Source: Streptomyces violaceusniger Tu 4113 (GTDB lineage Bacteria > Actinomycetota > Actinomycetes > Streptomycetales > Streptomycetaceae). Taken from it: a DNA stretch of 64,000 bases. A program made the translations under genes and the position numbers. How positions within the stretch are numbered: position 1 is the stretch's first letter; every line of letters starts with the position of its first letter. The notes beneath the pieces are model-generated. The model was not told where the DNA came from, did not search any database, and worked only from the letters and a program-made list of their open reading frames with translations. The stretch is from NCBI RefSeq assembly GCF_000147815.2, contig NC_015952.1, positions 124,001 through 188,000 of the forward strand. Direction: 5' to 3'. Positions 23,765-32,607 of the stretch are shown here, one piece after another.

Positions 23765-23924
23765 GGCGAATTGTACCGTTTCGCCCGCGATATACGCGGG
23801 CGGGGACAGCCACCTGGCGGCGCAGATGTGGCGGGAGGCCGGGCTGCCGGAGCGCGGGATGATTCCGGTCACCGATCTGGAGCCGGTACGGCAGACCGTC
23901 CGCGAGCGTGCTGCAACTCGCTGA
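23763..23924 (+). CDS. small hypothetical protein, start interlocked with DUF6221
   Basis: A 53-residue frame from the ATG at 23763 with good protein character (AGGDSHLAAQMWREAGLPER, then MIPVTDLEPVRQTVRERAAT). Its ATG and the DUF6221 ATG share the palindromic CATG at 23762-23765 on opposite strands. It may be intact or the 3' remnant of a longer gene. Confidence 0.4.
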   Translation: MANCTVSPAIYAGGDSHLAAQMWREAGLPERGMIPVTDLEPVRQTVRERAATR

Positions 23925-24065
23925 CCTCGCCGTAGGTTTCGGCATGCGGGCAGCGGGATTTCGCTGGGACGCGCCGAGGCTCCCGTCCCGGCGTTGCGGG
24001 GCAGGAGCCTCGGATTGTACGGGCGCCGGACGGTGGCGGTTCAGTCTGCTGGGCAGTGGCCCAGA

Positions 24066-25418
24066 TCAGGTCGATACCGTTTTGGCGCGGTCGAGGAGGT
24101 CACGTACAGCCGGTACACGTCGGTAGGGACGGAGTTGTTTGACGGCGTCCCGAACGTGGTCGCTGCTTCGGCCGGAGTGAACGCTGGTGGCCAGGTCGAG
24201 GGCCTGGCTGGTTGACATGCAGGCGGCCTCCACGTCGTGCTGCTGGAGCTGGGCGGTAGCCATACGCGAGAGGTACAGCACGTGGGTGCGGACGTATTCG
24301 GGCCCGTAGGCGGCGTCCGCCTGACTGAAGTGGCGCTGTGCGTCGGCTGGCCGGCCGAGGTCGAGCATGCAACTGCCCGTGAGCATGTCCACCTCCGGCC
24401 ACTGCACCCAGTAGGCCCATGAAGGGTCGGCGTCGTGAGGACCCTGATCGAGGAAGTCGCGGGCGCGGTTGAGAGCGTGGAAACAGGCGCGCGCGTCTCC
24501 TAATTTGGCCAGTGCGCGGGCTTGGCGGGTGGCCAGCATGGCGTTGACGGTGGGGGTGGATCGGCCGCGGACGGCGGTCTGGGCGGTGCGGATCATGTTG
24601 TCGGCGTCTGCCGGGTTGCCCACGCTGTAGTGCTGGATGGCGGCGAACGCCAGGACGTTGGCGCCGAGGAGGACGTCGCCGCTGGTGTGTGCGGCGCGTA
24701 ATGCCGTGGTGAAGTGGCGCTGGGCGGCCGAGTGCTGACCGTTGTCGAACCTCATCCAGCCCGCCATGCGGCCCAGGTCGGCCGCCTGGCCATACAGCCG
24801 TGCGCTCTGGGTGCTATCAGGGGAGTTCTTGCTCAGATAGTGGTGGACCAGTGACAGCAGGGCCTCGACTTCGAAAATCAAATCTCCGCCCCCGTGGGTG
24901 TCGTCATCGCGCTGAAGCTCCGTGATCCGGCCTGCGATGCGGTTGACCATGCAGGCGGACATGCGGCGGCCCTCTCCGGTGGCGGCGTGGGCCATGTCGG
25001 GTTGGGTGGTGAGCCAGTCGTGCAAGACCTTGGTCAAGGTCACGCCGGACAGGATGACGAATTGCCTACGGTCCATGCGGCCGCTCCTCAGCACGGTGTC
25101 CAGAGCAGCCACGGTACCGGCGGGTGTCCACGGCTCATACAGCTCCGGAAGTTCGGGGCCGGGGAGCCACAGCGGCCATGGCATCCCCGCCCGCTGGTCG
25201 TCGGACACCTTGAAAACGATGGCAAGCAGCCTCTGGGCGGTCTCGTCAGGCTCCCGGCCGCGCTCCCATTCCGAGACCGTCTTCTTGGTGGTGCCGACGT
25301 TGACCCGGCACTGCTGGCCGACACCCCGGACGAGGGCGGCCAGTTCCTCCTGAGAGCAGTCGAGCACCATCCGCCGGGCGTAGACGAGCTGATGGCGAAA
25401 CACAGCGTCGGGTAACAC
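24066..25418 (-). CDS. XRE-type regulator with TPR-like sensor domain
   Basis: A 450-residue protein from a GTG at 25418 with GGGGGG upstream. An N-terminal HTH (LDCSQEELAALVRGVG, then TTKKTVSEWERG) is followed by helical TPR-like repeats (GQHSAAQRHFTTALRAAHTS; GRPADAQRHFSQADAAYG). It contains MDRRQFVILSG, typical of this large Streptomyces family. It is divergent from the rpiB-NUDIX operon across a 304-base gap, so it probably controls that operon in response to a small ligand or peptide. Confidence 0.75.
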   Translation of the reverse strand: MLPDAVFRHQLVYARRMVLDCSQEELAALVRGVGQQCRVNVGTTKKTVSEWERGREPDETAQRLLAIVFKVSDDQRAGMPWPLWLPGPELPELYEPWTPAGTVAALDTVLRSGRMDRRQFVILSGVTLTKVLHDWLTTQPDMAHAATGEGRRMSACMVNRIAGRITELQRDDDTHGGGDLIFEVEALLSLVHHYLSKNSPDSTQSARLYGQAADLGRMAGWMRFDNGQHSAAQRHFTTALRAAHTSGDVLLGANVLAFAAIQHYSVGNPADADNMIRTAQTAVRGRSTPTVNAMLATRQARALAKLGDARACFHALNRARDFLDQGPHDADPSWAYWVQWPEVDMLTGSCMLDLGRPADAQRHFSQADAAYGPEYVRTHVLYLSRMATAQLQQHDVEAACMSTSQALDLATSVHSGRSSDHVRDAVKQLRPYRRVPAVRDLLDRAKTVST

Positions 25419-25722
25419 GAATACCCCCCGGAAATCCCGATAAATGTGTGCGCATAGTAGTCCCTGACCACCCGGTGGGGAGCGGATCGGGCAGGACGGC
25501 CGGAATCGTCTCCTGGTGAGGAGAGAAGGGGACCGGCGGGGACTTGACATCCCCGCCCGGTACAGCGGCGGGGGCTTCCCGGCGGGCGGGCCGCGCGGCG
25601 ATCGTTGCTCCGCCGGGGCCGACGGCCGGCGGGACCAGCACGCGCGGTAGCTCCCCGGCGGCCGAGCAGCGGCCCATTCCCCCCGCCGCCGGGTTTCAAC
25701 TTCTCGCGAGGAGGACGCACCG
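25419..25722. other. divergent promoter region of the cargo operon
   Basis: About 300 bases between the leftward regulator and the rightward isomerase gene. It holds promoters for both, the hairpin at 25544-25578 and several GC-rich direct repeats (CCGGCGG). No gene is seen in it. Confidence 0.5.
25544..25578 (+). repeat. IS200/IS605-end-like hairpin, copy 1
   Basis: TTGACATCCCCGCC, loop, GGCGGGGGCTTCC. The same layout (TTGAC/CTGAC, TCC, C-rich arm, loop, G-rich arm, TTCC) recurs at 33866 and 47648 in the same orientation. Subterminal hairpins of this design are typical of IS200/IS605-family ends in actinobacteria, but no TnpA or TnpB gene is present. Plain terminators are the alternative. 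Confidence 0.4.
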
Positions 25723-26193
25723 ATGGAACGGCTTCGCATAGCCCTCGGCTCCGACCGTGCAGGCCACGACTACAAGACCCTCTTGGCGGAGGACTTGCAG
25801 GCCAGCGATGCCGTGATCAAAGTCATCGACGTCGGCGTGCACGGGCAGGACAAGATCCCTTACCCGAAGATCGCGGTGACTGCCGCCCAGCTCATCGCCT
25901 CGGGCTGTGCGGACCGTGCGCTTCTCATCTGCCACACGGGCCTGGGCATGGCCATTGCCGCAAACAAGGTCCCGGGCATCCGTGCCGTCACCGCCCATGA
26001 CCCCTACTCGGTGCGCTGCTCGATCGTCTCGAACAACGCCCAGGTGCTGACCTTCGGGCAGGGCGTTGTGGGCCTGTCTGTCGCGCGCCGGCTCGCCGCG
26101 AAGTGGCTGACCTACCGCTTCGACCCCAACTCTTCGGCTGCCGTGAAGGTCGAAGCCATCCACGCCTTCGAGACATCTCGCAACTCAAGCTGA
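25723..26193 (+). CDS. RpiB/LacAB-type sugar-phosphate isomerase
   Basis: A 156-residue protein with GAGGAGG upstream. RIALGSDRAGHDYKTLL is the RpiB N-terminal motif, with arginine where the usual histidine follows the aspartate. ICHTGLGMAIAANKVPGIRA contains the catalytic-base cysteine region, and DPYSVRCSIVSNNAQVLTFG completes the family pattern. RpiB enzymes interconvert aldose and ketose phosphates; LacAB and DerI relatives use other sugars, and the changed active-site residues suggest a non-ribose substrate here. First gene of the operon running to 31485. Confidence 0.8.
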   Translation: MERLRIALGSDRAGHDYKTLLAEDLQASDAVIKVIDVGVHGQDKIPYPKIAVTAAQLIASGCADRALLICHTGLGMAIAANKVPGIRAVTAHDPYSVRCSIVSNNAQVLTFGQGVVGLSVARRLAAKWLTYRFDPNSSAAVKVEAIHAFETSRNSS

Positions 26194-26211
26194 CGCGGAG
26201 GGAATCTGCGC

Positions 26212-27414
26212 ATGCCCACGAACCCCGCCACCGTCCCGCATACGACGCATTCGTTGCGCTGGCCGGTGGAACCTGCCCAGGGGGGCTGGTACACCAATGC
26301 CGAACATGAAGCCGCGCAAAAGGCGCTGACCTCCTCTGACGACTGGCGTACTGGCTGGAAGAACACCACCACGACGGCTGCGTTCGAGGACGCTTTCACC
26401 TCCTACACCGGAGCCGCCTTCGCTTTAACGTTCAACTCCGGTGGCACCGCGCTGGAAATGCTGCTGCGCTACCTGCGTCTGGAGCGCGGAGACGAGGTCG
26501 TGTCCTGCGCGATCAACTTCGTCGGCCCGCACCTCGCCGTGATCAATCAGGGCGGGCGTCTGATCCTCGCTGAACCGGACCCGGTCACCCTCAACCTGGA
26601 CCCTGTCGACACCGAGCGTGTGATGAGCCCGCGCACGCGGGCGATCCTGCTCACCCACTGGAACGGGGCCACGGCTGACCTAAGGCCCTTCCTCGACCTT
26701 GCCAACCGACATCCGCACCCGGTGCACGGGCCGCCAGTGGTCATCGTGGACGCAGCGCGGGCCTGCGGCGGCCGTACCCCTTCCGGCATGGTGGTCGGCG
26801 CAGAGGGGTGGGCCACCGTCTTCAGCTTCGAGTCGAAAAAGCTCATGACAACGTTCGGGCAGGGCGGCATGGTCACCACCAACGACCCCGCGCTTGCCGA
26901 GCGGCTGCGCTGGATGCGGACCTACGGCGGCCGGGAGCACTGGGGCACCAACCAGATGCTGAGCAAGATCCAGGCCGCCGTGGGACTGGTGCAGCTTGGC
27001 CGCCTGGACGAGATGAACGCCGCCCGCATCCACCGCGCCCACCAGCGCACGAAGGTGTTGACCGGCATCACCGAGCTGGCCCTTCCTCCAGCCCTGGACG
27101 ACCGCACGCACGTGTACTACCGGCACAACCTGCTCGTCCCCACCGCGTGGGCAGGCGCCGGCCGGGATGCCCTGATGGAGATGCTGGCCGCCAGACACGG
27201 GGTGGGCAGCATCGTCAGCGATCCTCCGACCTACCTCGGCCACCAGCTCATCCGCGCCCACACCGCCGGGCAGGACTGCCCGCGCGCCGAACGCCTCGCC
27301 GCGCGGCTGCTTTGCCCCTGCCTGCACCCGCTCATGAGCGAGACGGACGAGGCCACGGTGTGCGACGCCATCCGCGCCACGACCGCGCAGGTAGCCCGCA
27401 CCTTCCACGCCTGA
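26212..27414 (+). CDS. DegT/DnrJ/EryC1/StrS-family aminotransferase
   Basis: A 400-residue PLP enzyme with GGAGGG ahead of the ATG. FNSGGTALEMLLRYL binds the cofactor phosphate, VVIVDAARACGG holds the aspartate contacting the pyridine nitrogen, and SFESKKLMTTFGQGGMV holds the Schiff-base lysine (K210). These enzymes aminate keto-sugars or keto-cyclitols, usually in nucleotide-sugar or aminocyclitol pathways. The C-terminus is full length. It is separated from rpiB by 18 bases. Confidence 0.85.
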   Translation: MPTNPATVPHTTHSLRWPVEPAQGGWYTNAEHEAAQKALTSSDDWRTGWKNTTTTAAFEDAFTSYTGAAFALTFNSGGTALEMLLRYLRLERGDEVVSCAINFVGPHLAVINQGGRLILAEPDPVTLNLDPVDTERVMSPRTRAILLTHWNGATADLRPFLDLANRHPHPVHGPPVVIVDAARACGGRTPSGMVVGAEGWATVFSFESKKLMTTFGQGGMVTTNDPALAERLRWMRTYGGREHWGTNQMLSKIQAAVGLVQLGRLDEMNAARIHRAHQRTKVLTGITELALPPALDDRTHVYYRHNLLVPTAWAGAGRDALMEMLAARHGVGSIVSDPPTYLGHQLIRAHTAGQDCPRAERLAARLLCPCLHPLMSETDEATVCDAIRATTAQVARTFHA

Positions 27415-27433
27415 CGACCGAGAGGACCCCCGC

Positions 27434-29239
27434 ATGTCGCAGATCGAGAACGAAATCAGAGGCATCCTCGCGCGGGAGACCCGGCTCGCACCCGAGTACG
27501 AGCCCAAGGACCCCACCGGGCTGCTGCGCATGGTGTTTCTCTTCCCCTACGGGCACGCCTACAGCCTGATGTGCAACGGGCCGATGAGCCTTCACCACCT
27601 CATCAACTCCAGCCCCGGTATTCCCGCCGTCGCCGAGCGTGCCCTTCAGTTCGACTGCCTCACCCGCGATGGGAACCGGCTCACCACCCCCGACGGAGAG
27701 CCCTACCGCAGCATCGAGTCACCGGCCCCGGTGAGCCAGGCCGATATCGTCGGCGTCTCCGTAATCAACTCCGGCGACCTGCACAGCGTGCTGCGGCTGC
27801 TGGACCTCGCCGGTATCCCGCGCCGCACCGCCGACCGTGTCCCCGGCGTTCACCCGCTCGTGGTCGGCGGAAACCAAGGGCTGGCCGACCCCGAACCACT
27901 CGCCGACTACCTTGACGTGGTGGCCATCGGCGATGCCGAAGACTCCCTCGCCGAGCTGATCCGCACAGTCCACGCCCACCGCCACAACCCAGACGCTGGC
28001 ACGCCATCACTGCACGAACAGCTCGCCCGCATCCCCGGACTGTACGTGCCGTCCATGTACGTGTGCGACTTCGCACCCGGCGGCGGCGTACACCAGATCA
28101 GCCCGAAGACCCTGACTGTGCCCGACACGGTTACCGCCCAGTACCTCCAGCTCACCGAACAGCACCCGGCCCACTTCACCTACCCGATCACCGACGGCAC
28201 CGCCGCCGGTCTGCACCCGGTGCGCGGCTGCCTGCACACCTGCCACTTCTGCAACCTCGGCGTCCCTCCGTTCCGCCAGGCCCCCTTGGACGTGCTCACG
28301 GCCTACGTCGACCAGCTCGAACAGCTCAAGATCCGCAAGATCATCATCAGCGCACCGACCTTCACCCAGTACCGGCACCGCCGCGAACTCCTCGACCACA
28401 TCCTCGCCTACGCCAAGCGGGCCGAGGCCGAAGGCGAGAAGGTCACCACGATCATCGGCTCCGTCCGGGCGGACGAGATCACCCAGGACTACCTCGAAGC
28501 CATCACCGAACTCGGCGACTTCGGCCACCTGTTCACCGAACTCCACCTCACCCAGGCCCGCGGCATCATCACCATCGCCCCCGAATGGGCCTCACACGAC
28601 CTCGTCGCCCTCTACGGCAAGACCCAGAAACGGGAACGGGTGAACAAGGCCCTGGACCTGTGCCGCCAGACCGGGCACGTCAACACAGTCATGCTGTACT
28701 TCATCGTCGGCGCCCCCGGCGAGCTGGAAGCCGACCGGCTTGCGATCGCCGACTACGCCCAAGAGGTCCGCGCCCGCCTCGGCGACGGCGACGCGAACGT
28801 CATCATCAAGCTCCACCAGTTCATGCCCAAGCCTGGTACACCCACCCAGCGCCTGAAGATGGCTGACCCGGACCTGGTTCAGGAGTACGGGGCACGAATC
28901 GCTGACCGGCTGCGCTCCCTGGTCGGGCAGAAAATCGTCAGCGAGCACTACCGGGTGGAGCAGTTCGCAGCGAGCCGCATGCACCTGGAGGCCGTCTGTT
29001 CACGCGGAGACCGCCGCATCGGGCATGTCCTCGAAGACCTCTACGACACGGGGGTTGACCTCGCGGCCGTCACCAAAGACCAGCTCGTAGAGGCGATGGC
29101 CAAGCGCGATCTGGACTACGTCCGGCACCTTCGGCACATGGACGATCCCGTTCTTCCCTGGCACATCCTCAACCACGTCAATCGGGCCGCTGAGCAGCAG
29201 CTTTCCGACGCCCTCACCGCCCGGGAGGAGCGCCCGTGA
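27434..29239 (+). CDS. cobalamin-binding-type radical SAM enzyme
   Basis: A 601-residue protein with GAGAGGA upstream. An N-terminal B12-binding-like fold (ADIVGVSVINSGDLHSVLRL, then PLVVGGNQGLADPEPLADYL) precedes the radical SAM core with RGCLHTCHFCNLG (C266, C270, C273) for the 4Fe-4S cluster. Downstream are the SAM-barrel strands (IRKIIISAPTFTQYRHRREL) and a C-terminal accessory region. Related enzymes methylate or rearrange unactivated carbons. No classic D-x-H-x-x-G motif is evident, so cobalamin binding is not assured. Its stop overlaps the start of the nucleosidase-like gene (GTGA). Confidence 0.8.
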   Translation: MSQIENEIRGILARETRLAPEYEPKDPTGLLRMVFLFPYGHAYSLMCNGPMSLHHLINSSPGIPAVAERALQFDCLTRDGNRLTTPDGEPYRSIESPAPVSQADIVGVSVINSGDLHSVLRLLDLAGIPRRTADRVPGVHPLVVGGNQGLADPEPLADYLDVVAIGDAEDSLAELIRTVHAHRHNPDAGTPSLHEQLARIPGLYVPSMYVCDFAPGGGVHQISPKTLTVPDTVTAQYLQLTEQHPAHFTYPITDGTAAGLHPVRGCLHTCHFCNLGVPPFRQAPLDVLTAYVDQLEQLKIRKIIISAPTFTQYRHRRELLDHILAYAKRAEAEGEKVTTIIGSVRADEITQDYLEAITELGDFGHLFTELHLTQARGIITIAPEWASHDLVALYGKTQKRERVNKALDLCRQTGHVNTVMLYFIVGAPGELEADRLAIADYAQEVRARLGDGDANVIIKLHQFMPKPGTPTQRLKMADPDLVQEYGARIADRLRSLVGQKIVSEHYRVEQFAASRMHLEAVCSRGDRRIGHVLEDLYDTGVDLAAVTKDQLVEAMAKRDLDYVRHLRHMDDPVLPWHILNHVNRAAEQQLSDALTAREERP

Positions 29240-30027
29240 CCGAGGCCCCGTTCCCGCTCTATCCCGGAAAGCACGACCTCCCCTCCGTCCCCGACCCGGC
29301 CGAACACGCCGCCTACGTCCGCGCCCGCTACCCGGCCGCGACCCTTGGCCACTGCGCCGGCGCCGTCCTGGTCTATCAGCCCCGCCTGATGAACCACATC
29401 CGCAGTCGCTACCGGCCACTCCAGCGTCAGGGATGGATTCGCGGAGACCTACGCATCCTCAACCGCACCGGCCGCAAGATCGCCGTCTGCGGAGACTTCG
29501 GCCTCGGCGCCCCCGCCGCCGCCCTGGTCCTGGAACAGCTCATCGCCCTCGGCGTCCGCCGGATCGTCACCGTGGGCACCGCGGCATCGCTTCAGCCGCA
29601 CCTGAACCCCGGCGATCTCGTGGTGTGCGACAGCGCCTTGCGGGACGAAGGCGTCTCCCGCCACTACCTCCCGCCAAGCCCATCCATCACGCCACCCGGC
29701 GAACTCACAGCACGCCTCACCAAGGCCCTCCGCGACCAGGACCACGTCATGGTCCACCAGGGCCCGGGGTGGACCACCGACGCCCCCTACCGCGAGACCA
29801 GAGCCGAAATCGAGCAGTACGCCGCCACCGGCGTGATGACCGCCGACATGGAGGCAGCCGCCGTCTTCGCCGTCACCGCACACCGCCGGGTCGAAGCCGC
29901 AGCGCTCTTTGCCGTCGCGGACTCCCTCACCCGCCGTACCCCGCGACGAGACCAGGCCAGCGTCCGCGCAGCCGCCCGAACCGGTCTGGAAACTGCCCTG
30001 GACCTCCTTGCCGGTGCCGTAGCGTAG
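29236..30027 (+). CDS. nucleoside phosphorylase / nucleosidase-like protein
   Basis: A 263-residue protein of the PNP/UDP phosphorylase fold. RKIAVCGDFGLGAPAAALVL is the phosphate-loop region, RRIVTVGTAASLQPHLNPGD the conserved G-T-A/C-G strand-turn, and TADMEAAAVFAVTAHR the nucleoside-binding M-E motif. Such enzymes release a base from a nucleoside, giving ribose (1-phosphate). Next to an RpiB-like isomerase and a DegT aminotransferase this suggests the pathway consumes or edits a nucleoside. It starts at a GTG overlapping the radical SAM gene. Confidence 0.75.
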   Translation: MTEAPFPLYPGKHDLPSVPDPAEHAAYVRARYPAATLGHCAGAVLVYQPRLMNHIRSRYRPLQRQGWIRGDLRILNRTGRKIAVCGDFGLGAPAAALVLEQLIALGVRRIVTVGTAASLQPHLNPGDLVVCDSALRDEGVSRHYLPPSPSITPPGELTARLTKALRDQDHVMVHQGPGWTTDAPYRETRAEIEQYAATGVMTADMEAAAVFAVTAHRRVEAAALFAVADSLTRRTPRRDQASVRAAARTGLETALDLLAGAVA

Positions 30028-30060
30028 GCGGACCACAGCACAACGAAGGGCATCGTCGAA

Positions 30061-30939
30061 GTGAAAACAGGCGTAACGCAGCCCTCGGTCGGCGCCGTCG
30101 TCCTGACCATGAATGACCGGCCGGACGAGTTCCCCCGCGCGATGTCCTCACTCCTCGCACAGGAAGGCATCGAACTGGACGTAATCGTGGTGGGCAATGG
30201 ATGTGTCCCCGAGCAGACCCCTCCGGAGGTGCGCACCGTCGCCCTCCCGGAGAACCTGGGCATCCCCGAGGGCCGCAACATCGGCGCCGCGAACGTCAAG
30301 GGCGACTACCTGTTCTTCTTCGACAATGACGCCCACCTGCCTGACCGCGGCGCCCTGGCGAACCTCGCCGCCACACTCGACCAGGCGCCCGACCTCGCGT
30401 ACGTGCAGCCCCGCATCACCGACCCCGACACCGGCGCGACACTGCGCCGGTGGGTACCCCGCCTCCGCACCTCCGATCCCGCGCGTCCCGGCACCGTGAC
30501 GGTCATGGCTGAAGGCGTCGTGATGATCCGCCGGGACGCCTACGACGCCGCCGGAGGTTTCCCCGGTCGCTTTTTCCTTTATCATGAGGGAGTGGATCTT
30601 GCCTGGCGCCTGTGGGACCACGGATACACCGGCACCTACGCGCCCAGCGTGATCGTCCACCACCCGGCGACCGACCCGGCCCGTCACGGCACCTTCTACC
30701 GGCTGAACGCCCGCAACCGAGTGTGGCTGGCCCGCCGCCGCCTCCCCGCCGCCCTGATTCCGGCCAACCTCGCCACATGGGCCGTACTCGCCCTCTGGCG
30801 AACCCGTGGGCGGGAGGCGTTACGTGCCTCGCTCGCGGGCCTCAAGGAGGGACTGCGTGACGACTGCGGGGCGCGGGAGCCGATGAGCTGGCGCACGGTC
30901 GCACGCCTGACTCGCGCCGGCAGACCGCCTATCCTCTGA
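30061..30939 (+). CDS. family 2 glycosyltransferase
   Basis: A 292-residue GT-A fold protein. VGAVVLTMNDRPDEFPRAMS and LDVIVVGNGC open the nucleotide-binding domain, YLFFFDNDAHLPDRG carries the metal-binding D-x-D-like motif, and GVDLAWRLWDHGYTGTYAPS matches the acceptor-side E/D-D motif region. A C-terminal amphipathic part may touch the membrane. It would transfer a sugar from an NDP donor in the operon's pathway. Located 33 bases after the nucleosidase-like gene. Confidence 0.8.
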   Translation: MKTGVTQPSVGAVVLTMNDRPDEFPRAMSSLLAQEGIELDVIVVGNGCVPEQTPPEVRTVALPENLGIPEGRNIGAANVKGDYLFFFDNDAHLPDRGALANLAATLDQAPDLAYVQPRITDPDTGATLRRWVPRLRTSDPARPGTVTVMAEGVVMIRRDAYDAAGGFPGRFFLYHEGVDLAWRLWDHGYTGTYAPSVIVHHPATDPARHGTFYRLNARNRVWLARRRLPAALIPANLATWAVLALWRTRGREALRASLAGLKEGLRDDCGAREPMSWRTVARLTRAGRPPIL

Positions 30940-31005
30940 CAACCATAGGTTCACCTTGGGCTACGTTCCGGTGGTACTGCCGGAGTGGGACCTGGAGGCC
31001 GAACA

Positions 31006-31485
31006 TTGATCATCTCCGCGACCCGCATCCGAACCTCAGCGAAAGCCGTCATCATCCACGAGGGCGCGGTATTGCTGACCCGCAACCTTTGGCGAGGGCA
31101 AGAGCGCCACTTCCTTCCCGGCGGCGGCCAGAATCCCGGGGAACCACTCCCAGAGACCGTGCGGCGTGAAGTCCTCGAAGAGACCGGCGTGACTGTCGCG
31201 GCCGGGCACGTCCTCGGGACGTACGAGTGGACGAGCAGGCCAGAGGATTTCCCCGACGAGACAGAGCGCGTACACCAGGTGGAGATCATCTTCCGGTGCA
31301 CCCTCACCGGACGCCCAGACCTGGGCGGCGGCCACGAGCATGACCACGACCAGATCGGAGCTGAATGGGTCCCTCTCGACATGATCCCGATCCTGGGCAC
31401 ACTCATGCCCGCCTACCGGGGTCTGTTTGCGGGCATGTCCGGCGACAGGTTCCCAGGAAGCGTCTACCTCGGGTATGACGCCTGA
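31006..31485 (+). CDS. NUDIX hydrolase
   Basis: A 159-residue protein. GGAGG lies exactly seven bases before a TTG at 31006, which is preferred to a GTG at 30985. The complete Nudix box G-x5-E-x7-R-E-V-x-E-E-x-G-V is present (REVLEETGV at its end). Nudix enzymes hydrolyse nucleoside diphosphates linked to another group, for example sugar nucleotides or dinucleotides. Last gene of the tightly packed operon begun by the RpiB-like gene. Confidence 0.8.
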   Translation: MIISATRIRTSAKAVIIHEGAVLLTRNLWRGQERHFLPGGGQNPGEPLPETVRREVLEETGVTVAAGHVLGTYEWTSRPEDFPDETERVHQVEIIFRCTLTGRPDLGGGHEHDHDQIGAEWVPLDMIPILGTLMPAYRGLFAGMSGDRFPGSVYLGYDA

Positions 31486-31634
31486 CTGGTACGTCGGCAC
31501 CGACCCCCGACTTTGGTTCGGGCGAACCGAAATCGGGTGCCAGTAGGGAATGTGCCCACGGTCTTGGCGGCGTTACCCCTAGCATGGCCTCCTGTTGCCG
31601 GCGTGTCTCCGCGCTGGGGAGGCAAGGGGGTCGA

Positions 31635-32453
31635 ATGGAATACGGGGAGAATCCCATTGCTCACTCTATTGACATCAGCGCCCCGAGTATCGCCCGTATG
31701 CGCGACTGGCTCCTGGGGGGTACGGACAATTTTCCGTCCGACCGCAGGGCCTGCCGGGCTCTGTTAGATATCGCGCCCAGCACTCGCGCGCTGGTGCGGA
31801 ACAACAGGTTGTTCCTGCAACGCGTGGTGCGTGTCCTGGCTCAGGACTACGGGGTGCGTCAGTTCCTGGATTACGGCTTCGGACTGCCGGTGGGGCGCAC
31901 CAACGTCCACCAGGTCGCCCAGAGCGTTGACCGCAGCTCGCGCGTCGTCTACATCGACGACGATCCGATCGTTCTCGCGCATGGCCGGACCCTGCTCGAC
32001 GAGAACGACGAGACAGCCATCATGCGGGCAACGATGACGGACATCGACGGCACGCTCGACCACCTCAAGGGCACCGGTCCGATCAACCTCGATGCTCCTG
32101 TGGCCGCCCTGTTCGTCTCGGGGCTGCACCGCATCCCCGACTCCCCTGGGGCCCAGAGCGTGATCCAACGGCTTGCCGGTCGGCTGGTCGCGGGGAGTTT
32201 CCTGGTGTTCTGCCAGCTCGTCAGCGACAGCGCGGCAATGCGACAGGCGGCTACGGAGTTCATGCTTCAGACCACCGGCCACAACTGGGGCCGGGTCCGG
32301 GACAAGAGCGAGGTGCATGCCTGGGTCAGCGGCATGCAGATGCTCGACCCTGGTCTGGTCGAGGTCTCCGCCTGGCGGCCGGACTCCGACGTCACGCCGC
32401 GGCAGCGCACCTTCGAGTGGGAAGAGTACGGCGGAGTCATCTGTCTGTCCTGA
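31635..32453 (+). CDS. DUF574-type SAM-dependent methyltransferase
   Basis: A 272-residue protein with AAGGGGG ahead of the ATG. IARMRDWLLGGTDNFPSDRR is the conserved N-terminal N-x(n)-R-x(3)-Y/W-x-L-G-G-x-x-N signature of the streptomycete DUF574 methyltransferase family, and QFLDYGFGLPVGRTNVH, VVYIDDDPIVLAHGR and VAALFVSGLHRI are its SAM-fold strands. These proteins are numerous in Streptomyces and mostly uncharacterised. It lies 150 bases downstream of the NUDIX gene and may have its own promoter. Confidence 0.75.
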   Translation: MEYGENPIAHSIDISAPSIARMRDWLLGGTDNFPSDRRACRALLDIAPSTRALVRNNRLFLQRVVRVLAQDYGVRQFLDYGFGLPVGRTNVHQVAQSVDRSSRVVYIDDDPIVLAHGRTLLDENDETAIMRATMTDIDGTLDHLKGTGPINLDAPVAALFVSGLHRIPDSPGAQSVIQRLAGRLVAGSFLVFCQLVSDSAAMRQAATEFMLQTTGHNWGRVRDKSEVHAWVSGMQMLDPGLVEVSAWRPDSDVTPRQRTFEWEEYGGVICLS

Positions 32454-32607
32454 CGCCCAGGCGGCTGGGGCCGTTGGTCGATACCGCATCAGCGGCAGCC
32501 CATCGGGTTCGGGGCGCGCTTCACGCGGCAGCGCGCGGCCAGCGGAAGCCGCGGCCAACACCGCATCACCCGGCAAGGCCACGCCCCGAACCGATAGCGT
32601 CAGCCCG

